Below are positions 5,935 to 11,137 of a DNA stretch of 11,428 nt, in pieces; position 1 is the stretch's first letter, and each line of letters opens with the position of its first letter. The notes beneath the pieces are model-generated. The model saw only the letters and a list, made by a program, of their open reading frames with translations, was not told the DNA's origin and did not search any database. The stretch covers positions 1 to 11,428 of the forward strand of contig JAKBRR010000020.1 in NCBI GenBank assembly GCA_021845325.1, written 5' to 3'. Source of the stretch: Thermoplasmata archaeon (GTDB lineage Archaea > Thermoplasmatota > Thermoplasmata > Thermoplasmatales > Thermoplasmataceae). A program made the translations under genes and the position numbers.

Positions 5935-5942
5935 TATATAAG
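5935..5942 (+). promoter_or_regulatory. TATA box for the winged-helix/helicase operon
   Basis: TATATAAG is 45-52 bases upstream of the GTG at 5987; transcription would begin near 5963. A short hairpin, TGGAGT (5891-5896) with ACTCCA (5903-5908), lies upstream of the promoter, just after the previous gene. Confidence 0.45.
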
Positions 5943-5986
5943 AGAATCCGACACCGAAAGAATTACTGGTCTAACTCTCTCAGGGG

Positions 5987-6352
5987 GTGTTTCCCTTATA
6001 CGTAAGTAAATCTACTTTTAAGTATAAAAGACGTAGTTTCAATAACGGTTTACCTGTAATTCAACATAAGTTATATATTCTATTCTTTGAGAACCCTCGA
6101 AACATAGAGGATTTTATAGCAGATATTCGTTCTCATAGAATACCTAACAGAACTTTAACACAGATAAATGATAAACGGCTTCTAACTTCATTTTCCCGTC
6201 TAATTAATACACACCCAGAGGTTTTGGTTTACTCCCTTATTTATGATAAGGACAGAGTGAAGATAAGAGATATAGTAGAAACAAGTGGCCTTGATAGAGA
6301 AATCGTTTTACTGGCTCTGGAAAGACTAAGAGAAAGGGGCGTGGTCGAATGA
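5987..6352 (+). CDS. Winged-helix protein (121 aa)
   Basis: The C-terminal 45 residues (77-121) read as a winged helix: VLVYSLIYDKDRVKIRDIVE, then TSGLDREIVLLALERLRERG. The N-terminal part is basic (KSTFKYKRRSF) and carries a helical region (IEDFIADIRSHRI). No family recognised. The GTG start is the only usual start codon near the front; it overlaps a G-run (GGGGGTG), so it has no separate ribosome binding site. The stop overlaps the helicase-like gene (ATGA at 6349-6352), so the two are coupled and probably work together, perhaps with this protein binding an origin and the helicase acting there. That role is inference. Confidence 0.75.
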   Translation: MFPLYVSKSTFKYKRRSFNNGLPVIQHKLYILFFENPRNIEDFIADIRSHRIPNRTLTQINDKRLLTSFSRLINTHPEVLVYSLIYDKDRVKIRDIVETSGLDREIVLLALERLRERGVVE

Positions 6353-8244
6353 CAAAAAAGACCACAATAGAAAAGGAATTTGGAGAGCACGCAAAGAGGC
6401 AGAAAGAAATTTATAAACAAACTCGAAAAGAATGGCGACTCATTTTAGATATTGGCAAAAACGCAACTGGCAAAACGACTCGATATTTAGAGGAACTTAA
6501 AGAATCAAAAGAAAGTTTTGCATTTGTAGTCAATAACCACAAACACGGAAAAGAAAAAGAGGAAGAATTGAAAAGCAAATTTCCAAATTACACTGATTTT
6601 GTTTATCTTGAAGGATTAGAATACGCTTGCCCCGAATTTTATAACACGGACGAGAATGGGAACAAGAAGAAGATTGTTGAGATGGAAGCAACCTATAGTT
6701 TCTATCACAAACTCGGTTTTTCAACTAGAAAGGTACACGAAATAGTTCACGGAGTAAAAGATTGTCATTACGTGAGTCAATGGGACGTATTTTACAACTC
6801 ATTACCGATAAAGAAAGCAGTTATCACCCAACAAATGCTACTATCCGGTGGGGGACTGAGCCATAATTTCAGAAGAATTGTTTTTGATGAAACGGATGGA
6901 ATATTAGGTTTCAAAGACGAAGTCAAACCCGATACCTTAGAAAAGATAAGATTCGATAGAGAAATTACTTTAGTAATTGACCCAGAGGATTCTGATAAAT
7001 TTCCTGGGGAGAAGTTTGAGATAACACTAAAAGAAGTCGATAAGAAATTCAAGGTTAATTATAAGAAAAACGTGGAAAAATTACAGAAAGCTCTGAATGC
7101 CGTTGAAAAATCAATTGGGTTAGAGAAGTTAAGTAATTCCCAGGAATATAAAGAACTCACAGAGCTTTTGGAATATGAAGACATCATTAACACTGGTTAT
7201 CTAATCAAGGAAACAAACGAAGCAGGGCAGGAAATTTGCAGAAAATTCCCGTTATTCACTGTCTTTCTTCTCTCGATAGTTAACAAGGACAAGATTTTCA
7301 TACCTAATTACGAAGAAACAGTAAATTTAGATGAAAACCTTGAACCTATACTTCCAGAGATAACGATAGCCTCTGCTAGAATGCGGGATAATTTCTTAAT
7401 GAAATCTCAACTCCAAATAACTTTTGAGCTGGCGAAATTCCTTGCCAAGAATAATGATGAGAAACTACAGATCCAACACCTATGGGAAAGAAAGAAATAC
7501 TTAAAGCCGGAATATCCTGATAAAGAGAAAGTGAAGACTAACTGCTATGTTGTTGACCCGAAGAAGAACTACTCCGGAACACAGGCCCGTAATAATCCGT
7601 TCTTATTACTGTCAGATGCCCTAATTTTTAGAAAAAAGATGTTAGAGAGATATAACAGCGTGCATAACCCAAACGGATTTGTTGATAAGACTCCGTTCAT
7701 ACTGATTATGAAGAAAGAGGTTATTGGCAATTCTAATGGTAAGAAGCAAAAAGGAACTATAGAAAAGCTACGAGCAAAGCAAGAGAAAATGCGAGGGAAA
7801 GGAAATTACAAGAGATTCGAGGAATTTCTTAAAATGCTCGACAAAAAGGACATTCTTTTGATGTATTTCGGGTCCACTTCAGCAGGTTCTAATCCCGATG
7901 AAAAATATAAGTACATTTTTATTTTAGGTGATTGGATTAACGGAGAATATCACAATATGCTACGTTATCTCACTTTTGATGGTAAAAGCTATAACGAATA
8001 CACCACTTCAAGCCCACTTGGAATGACCATAAAGAAAACTACGCCAGAGGCGGTAAAGAACAGGATTTTAGATATTATGGCCCTTGAAATTAAAGAATAC
8101 ATCCTATTGTCTAGGTATAAACGTCCGGTGTTTTTTGTAAGCCACCTAATCGCCTCAAACTTCCAATATTTCCAAAAGCTATATTCAAACTTCAATATTG
8201 ACATGAAAATGTTAGTCTTAAAGGATATCCAAGATTTTGTATAG
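6349..8244 (+). CDS. P-loop ATPase, probable SF2 helicase of XPD/DinG-like type (631 aa)
   Basis: Walker A is GKNATGKT (residues 36-43) after the strand LILDI. Walker B is RRIVFDETD (175-183), and before it KKAVITQQMLLSGGGL resembles the 'VVTNHxLLL' strand that precedes motif II in XPD/DinG helicases. IASARM near 345 could be motif III. ILLMYFGSTSAGSN followed by YKYIFILGDW (about 530-560) matches the position and shape of motifs V/VI, but no clear arginine finger is visible. Only two cysteines (94, 139) lie between motifs I and II, so an XPD-type iron-sulfur cluster is absent. A lysine-rich region occupies the middle. It is the largest protein of the element and the best replication candidate. 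Genuine helicase activity is inferred. Confidence 0.7.
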   Translation: MTKKTTIEKEFGEHAKRQKEIYKQTRKEWRLILDIGKNATGKTTRYLEELKESKESFAFVVNNHKHGKEKEEELKSKFPNYTDFVYLEGLEYACPEFYNTDENGNKKKIVEMEATYSFYHKLGFSTRKVHEIVHGVKDCHYVSQWDVFYNSLPIKKAVITQQMLLSGGGLSHNFRRIVFDETDGILGFKDEVKPDTLEKIRFDREITLVIDPEDSDKFPGEKFEITLKEVDKKFKVNYKKNVEKLQKALNAVEKSIGLEKLSNSQEYKELTELLEYEDIINTGYLIKETNEAGQEICRKFPLFTVFLLSIVNKDKIFIPNYEETVNLDENLEPILPEITIASARMRDNFLMKSQLQITFELAKFLAKNNDEKLQIQHLWERKKYLKPEYPDKEKVKTNCYVVDPKKNYSGTQARNNPFLLLSDALIFRKKMLERYNSVHNPNGFVDKTPFILIMKKEVIGNSNGKKQKGTIEKLRAKQEKMRGKGNYKRFEEFLKMLDKKDILLMYFGSTSAGSNPDEKYKYIFILGDWINGEYHNMLRYLTFDGKSYNEYTTSSPLGMTIKKTTPEAVKNRILDIMALEIKEYILLSRYKRPVFFVSHLIASNFQYFQKLYSNFNIDMKMLVLKDIQDFV

Positions 8245-8450
8245 TATTTAAAGGGAAAACACTTTACTCAAGGATTATAAGACTATTTTGTGAGTACCAA
8301 TTCAAGAATAAGCCTTATTTTGTCAAACTTGGCTCAACTTTGTTTGATAGAACCTAGATTTTTCAACTATAGGGGTTTTTAGTATTTTATACATATTACT
8401 ATAGGTTAAAAAGTCAAGAACAGTCCAAAATTTACGCAGAAAATTAAGCA

Positions 8451-8464
8451 TTTTTTGTTTTTTC
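8451..8464 (+). terminator. T-rich terminator-like tract after the helicase gene
   Basis: TTTTTTGTTTTTTTC, about 205 bases after the stop codon, is the strongest T-tract in the area. Earlier T-runs near 8355-8385 could also end the transcript. Confidence 0.35.
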
Positions 8465-8517
8465 TTGAATTTCAATTTTCAATTTCGTCAATAAACGTAA
8501 GCGATTGAGTTATAGCC

Positions 8518-8525
8518 TTTATATA
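8518..8525 (+). promoter_or_regulatory. TATA box inside the non-coding region
   Basis: TTTATATA would direct transcription from about 8548, immediately at the first AAACCTATTACCGAA repeat and across the long inverted repeat. No sizeable ORF follows, so a non-coding or replication-related transcript is the natural reading. Confidence 0.35.
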
Positions 8526-8545
8526 CCCGCCAATAGAAATAGCCT

Positions 8546-8560
8546 AAACCTATTACCGAA
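8546..8560 (+). repeat. 15-bp direct repeat AAACCTATTACCGAA, copy 1
   Basis: Identical to 8841-8855 and contains the TTACCGA motif that also occurs at 8661-8667 and, inverted, at 8755-8761. The two copies lie on either side of the long inverted repeat. Confidence 0.7.
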
Positions 8561-8594
8561 TCGAAAGAGTTGAGTTAAAAAGGGGCGTTTTATA

Positions 8595-8775
8595 ATTTTG
8601 GCTATAGTTTACCAGAGGATTTTAACCGTTTGCCCCAAGGTCTATCCAGCGAACCAATGTTTACCGAGGTTTTTTAACGCTTAATATTAAAGGGTATTTG
8701 CCCTCTTATTTATAGCGATTCAGGAATAGCCCATGGGCAAACGTTATTTTTTCTTCGGTAAAGTATAGCCAAAAT
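8595..8775 (+). repeat. Long imperfect inverted repeat (about 40-base arms)
   Basis: The left arm 8595-8636 and the right arm 8735-8775 are complementary. Outer block: ATTTTGGCTATAGTTTACC against GGTAAAGTATAGCCAAAAT, 18 of 19 pairs. Inner block: AACCGTTTGCCC (8624-8635) against GGGCAAACGTT (8735-8745), with one bulged base. An internal loop of about 10 bases separates the blocks. The 98-base apical part holds a TTACCGA copy, the palindrome TTAATATTAA (8681-8690) and GGG/CCC mini-hairpin sequence. As RNA it would be a stable long hairpin; as DNA, a cruciform. Confidence 0.65.
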
Positions 8776-8818
8776 AACAAACTACGTTATTTTTATGTAA
8801 TATTATAGGAGAAAGGAG

Positions 8819-8887
8819 ATGAAACTCCTAAAATTTACCCAAACCTATTACCGAAAATACGGCTTACGAGAAAGCCCGGAGAATTGA
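8819..8887 (+). CDS. Possible 22-residue micro-ORF with a good ribosome binding site
   Basis: MKLLKFTQTYYRKYGLRESPEN, preceded by AGGAG at 8807-8811 with a seven-base spacer. It is the best translation start in the non-coding region and spans the second AAACCTATTACCGAA repeat and the start of repeat copy C. It may be a leader peptide or chance. Confidence 0.25.
   Translation: MKLLKFTQTYYRKYGLRESPEN
8841..8855 (+). repeat. 15-bp direct repeat AAACCTATTACCGAA, copy 2
   Basis: Identical to 8546-8560, with flanking CC(C/T) also shared. See the first copy. Confidence 0.7.
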
Positions 8888-8960
8888 AATTATTTAGCCT
8901 AAAGGTATAATTAGTTAAGGGAAAGCCTTTCCTAACCGAGAATTAATTATAAAAGGCTTA
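8872..8960 (+). repeat. Structured intergenic repeat, copy C (divergent)
   Basis: Carries AAGCCCGGAGAATTGAAAT, AGGTATAATTA and GAAAGCCTTTCC in the order AAGCCCGGAGAA, GTATAA, AAAGCCTTT, as in copy A. The closing arm differs: where A and B end with the complement of the first block, C has CCGAGAATTAATTATAAA, so the outer stem is lost, while GTTAaGG (8923-8929) can still pair with CCTAAC. It lies ahead of the second recombinase gene. Confidence 0.5.
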
Positions 8961-9134
8961 TATATAATAATGAAATTGCAAGTGATTTTTATAAATTCAA
9001 ACTTAAAGGTAGGTAAATTTTTTCAAAGCACAATAGAGAGAGGAAAAACTACTAATGGCACGGTCATGCGAATTTTCTTGAGTATAAGGATTTTGAGGGA
9101 TTTAGCCAAATGCGTTATTTTACTATAAATTAAC

Positions 9135-9172
9135 TTATTGAGGCATACCAAATATAAGAGTTTCCTCAATAA
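9135..9172. repeat. Perfect 9-bp inverted repeat upstream of the recombinase
   Basis: TTATTGAGG (9135-9143) and CCTCAATAA (9164-9172) flank a 20-base spacer. The spacer is too long for an ordinary tyrosine-recombinase core (6-8 bp), so an operator or RNA hairpin is as likely as a recombination site. Confidence 0.45.
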
Positions 9173-9201
9173 ACAATCGCCCCGATTTCTCCGCTTACCT
9201 T

Positions 9202-9236
9202 TAAATAAGTTATTTAGCTTAATAAATTAAATTAAG
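9202..9236. promoter_or_regulatory. A/T-rich palindromes at the recombinase start
   Basis: TAAATAAgTTATTTA (9202-9216) is a perfect palindrome with one central base. It is followed by CTTAAT (9218-9223) and ATTAAG (9231-9236), inverted around seven bases. TTTAAATA at the left edge can serve as the TATA box for a transcript starting near 9230, almost at the start codon. The palindromes could bind a repressor or the recombinase itself. Confidence 0.4.
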
Positions 9237-9824
9237 GTGGATAAATTGGTAAGACCTAAAGAAACAAAGCCTCGTAGCGGAGAGTCAATAACGTTTGATG
9301 AATATAAATTAATTCTCAATGAAGCCTACAAAACAGCGAATGCATACAGGAATAACAGAGACACAACGCTAATTCAAACCCTCTGGGAAACTGGCTTACG
9401 AGTCAGTGACGCATTGAACTTGAATATGAACCAGATTGATTTTGTCTCGAATGTGTTAAAAATTATACCGAAGAAAACCCAGAGGCAAAAGACTGTTGTA
9501 GAGATACCGCTTGGCAGGGAACTTTCAAATAAAATCCGAACTCTTTATGCCCTTACCAGAAGGAAAGATGGCAAGATTTTCGAGTTAAGCTACTCTCAGG
9601 CAAGAATAATAATTCGTAATTATGGTAAAGCAATTGGTCTCTCTAAACCAGTTCATCCACACATGTTTAGGCACGGAATTGCCAGTTATATGCTCAATGA
9701 GAGGAACGTAGACTTGAAGACTATTTCTAAAATTCTGGGCCATAAGAGTATAACAACAACGGCGGATCTTTACGTAGACGTAACACTTGAAAAGAAGAAG
9801 AAAGCTCTGGGTATTAATAGTTAG
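9237..9824 (+). CDS. Second tyrosine recombinase, compact XerA-like (195 aa)
   Basis: All catalytic residues are present: Arg55 (ETGLRVSDAL), a beta-hairpin lysine near 85 (RQKTVVEIPL), His142-x-x-Arg145 (HPHMFRHGIA), His169 (LGHKS) and nucleophile Tyr179 (TTTADLYVDV). With HxxR and LGHxS it belongs to the Xer/phage-like branch and not with the element's own SSV-type integrase. It is about 100 residues shorter than Xer proteins and has only a stub of the N-terminal core-binding domain. The start may be GTG 9237 or TTG 9246; GGTGG at 9236-9240 suits the TTG, whereas the close TATA box suits a near-leaderless GTG. It may resolve multimers of the circle or invert DNA. Confidence 0.88.
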   Translation: MDKLVRPKETKPRSGESITFDEYKLILNEAYKTANAYRNNRDTTLIQTLWETGLRVSDALNLNMNQIDFVSNVLKIIPKKTQRQKTVVEIPLGRELSNKIRTLYALTRRKDGKIFELSYSQARIIIRNYGKAIGLSKPVHPHMFRHGIASYMLNERNVDLKTISKILGHKSITTTADLYVDVTLEKKKKALGINS

Positions 9825-9839
9825 GCGGAATCCCTTACA

Positions 9840-11030
9840 TTATTTTTCTTTCTCCCTCCTGAGAATCTTAGAGATTGGGATTCCAAATAGCGTGCTTAAA
9901 ATCACAGTTAGTGCTACCCGAGCGGGATAAGGGCTAACGTAATAATGAGTGAAGTTAAACGCACTGCTATTGTTGCTATTTATCAAAGCTTGGTTCGCTA
10001 TAATTTCAAAAAATAAAGGAGAGATTATTGAATTGCCTAAATACTCTAGGTTAGTGTTTGCAAGACTTGTTGTAAGCACAATGTTCCCAGACGAGTTTAT
10101 GATTGCATTGTTGTAAAGGATTTTGCTATCTCCTGTTGAAGAATATGCGGTAATTTTAGAGCTGTTAATTTCAAACTCTGTATAAGGTGGATAAATAGAG
10201 GATAGAGAAACGCTTTTTATGGAATCTTGAGGTATGTTATAAGCACCGTAACCATACATTTCAATACTTGCAGAGGAAAAGCCGTTTATAACAACATAGT
10301 GTCCGTTATTAATGCTCTCCTCAACATTGTTTGCGAAAAACAGGACTGGTGAAGAATTGGTGGCATTTGTCGTTATATCCATTAGTCCGCCTTCCGTACT
10401 CGGTAGGTTTAGCTGAAAATTTGCATGCATATTGTTTGCAGGAATTGATAAATAGTAATTATTTTCAGTGTTTGAACTGGAGATACCAATTTTATTGGAG
10501 CCTGGAAGAGAGAAGGCTGAAGAATTTTCCAAGAAGCTTCCATGAGCGGTGAAAAAATATGCTCTGGTAGTAAAACTTGCATATCCCGTCGCAAAGCTGG
10601 CGTATAAGTCAGCAACAGGAAAGACCGAGTAATATGGGCTTTCCGAAATAAAAGATTGACAGCTGAAATGACTTAATTTAACACTTGAGGTTGAATTTTG
10701 ATAGACGTTTATTTGGATTCCATTAGAGTAAGGAGAACTCAATTCCAAGAGATTCATGTTATTTATCGGCAAAGTAGAGTTTAGGGTCTGGTTTGAAGCT
10801 ATAAAATCAAAGTTTGAAAACAGGGGAGATTGCGAATCAGAAACTTGTGCCAATGAGACGTTGATAGTATTAGCAGTGAAAGAATCGGTCAAGTTATCTT
10901 GTTGTAGAAATTCAACGGTCAAATTCGTTCTGGAAGGAACATTATAAGGATAATTCACTCCTATCAGCAATCCAATTATGATAACACAAACAACAAAGAC
11001 TATCAGAGGCGTCCACCTTAATTTTAGCAT
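9840..11030 (-). CDS. Membrane-anchored, heavily glycosylated surface-type protein (396 aa)
   Basis: Residues 8-27 form a membrane helix after a basic start (MLKLRWTP). Residues about 370-388 form a second helix followed by the basic cytoplasmic tail RREKEK. Between them are about 345 residues rich in Ser, Asn, Thr and Tyr with 13 N-glycosylation sequons (NLT, NVS, NQT, NST, NSS, NAT, NFT types) and one cysteine, and predicted beta-rich character. This suggests a domain outside the cell held by both ends. No family recognised. It is the only element gene on the minus strand, convergent with the recombinase (15-bp gap), so it is expressed separately. It could be a virion or vesicle spike, an adhesin or an exclusion factor. 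Confidence 0.8.
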   Translation of the reverse strand: MLKLRWTPLIVFVVCVIIIGLLIGVNYPYNVPSRTNLTVEFLQQDNLTDSFTANTINVSLAQVSDSQSPLFSNFDFIASNQTLNSTLPINNMNLLELSSPYSNGIQINVYQNSTSSVKLSHFSCQSFISESPYYSVFPVADLYASFATGYASFTTRAYFFTAHGSFLENSSAFSLPGSNKIGISSSNTENNYYLSIPANNMHANFQLNLPSTEGGLMDITTNATNSSPVLFFANNVEESINNGHYVVINGFSSASIEMYGYGAYNIPQDSIKSVSLSSIYPPYTEFEINSSKITAYSSTGDSKILYNNAIINSSGNIVLTTSLANTNLEYLGNSIISPLFFEIIANQALINSNNSSAFNFTHYYVSPYPARVALTVILSTLFGIPISKILRREKEK

Positions 11031-11078
11031 GTCAAAACTATAAAAATTTGGCTCCTTATTAATTTCTCCCTAACGAGT

Positions 11079-11087
11079 CTATTTAAA
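11079..11087 (-). promoter_or_regulatory. TATA box for the glycoprotein gene
   Basis: Minus-strand TTTAAATAG, about 50 bases before the ATG at 11030, would give a leader of about 25 bases. The 107-base gap 11031-11137 holds the divergent promoters of this gene and int(N) and nothing else visible. Confidence 0.4.
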
Positions 11088-11117
11088 CCAAATCTCTGGA
11101 AAATTTAATATAATTAC

Positions 11118-11127
11118 TATACGTATA
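11118..11127. promoter_or_regulatory. Palindrome TATACGTATA at the integrase start
   Basis: A perfect 10-bp palindrome, 10 bases upstream of the int(N) ATG at 11138, in an A/T-rich promoter (TTTAATATAAT at about 11104-11114 is the likely TATA region). It lies where a repressor would block transcription; the ribbon-helix-helix domain at the integrase N-terminus could be the binder. Confidence 0.35.
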
Positions 11128-11137
11128 TATATTTAAT

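Larger units (their letters stand above)
8245..9236. other. Repeat-rich region with no convincing gene (candidate origin or RNA locus)
   Basis: 992 bases with no long ORF on either strand. It contains T-rich ends of the helicase transcript (8451-8464), a TATA box at 8518-8525, four copies of TTACCGA (8553, 8661, 8755 inverted, 8848), TATAGCC-type repeats (8511, 8600 inverted, 8764; AATAGCC at 8538 and 8725), a long inverted repeat (8595-8775), structured repeat copy C, and palindromes before the recombinase gene. This density, next to the helicase gene, is what a plasmid origin would look like; a structured RNA is the alternative. Confidence 0.5.

Noticed and set aside
5917..6009. 30-codon ORF (MKKCGKYIRESDTERITGLT...) overlapping the winged-helix start
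   Set aside because: It would be translated upstream of and across the TATA box at 5935, so it is not compatible with that promoter, and no other support exists.
6523..6560. HKH in the helicase-like protein as an HUH rolling-circle motif
   Set aside because: The middle residue is lysine, not a bulky hydrophobic, and no YxxxK-type nucleophile motif is placed suitably; the segment fits a region just after Walker A.
8681..8690. TTAATATTAA as a rolling-circle nick site
   Set aside because: It resembles the TAATATTAC nonanucleotide only loosely, and no HUH replication protein is encoded.
2812..8960. The structured repeats as a CRISPR array
   Set aside because: Copies are kilobases apart, not regularly spaced with spacers, and no cas gene is present.
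8970..9128. 52-codon ORF beginning MKLQVIFINSN after repeat copy C
   Set aside because: No ribosome binding site, unremarkable composition and no family resemblance; a TATA-like stretch overlaps its start. Probably chance.
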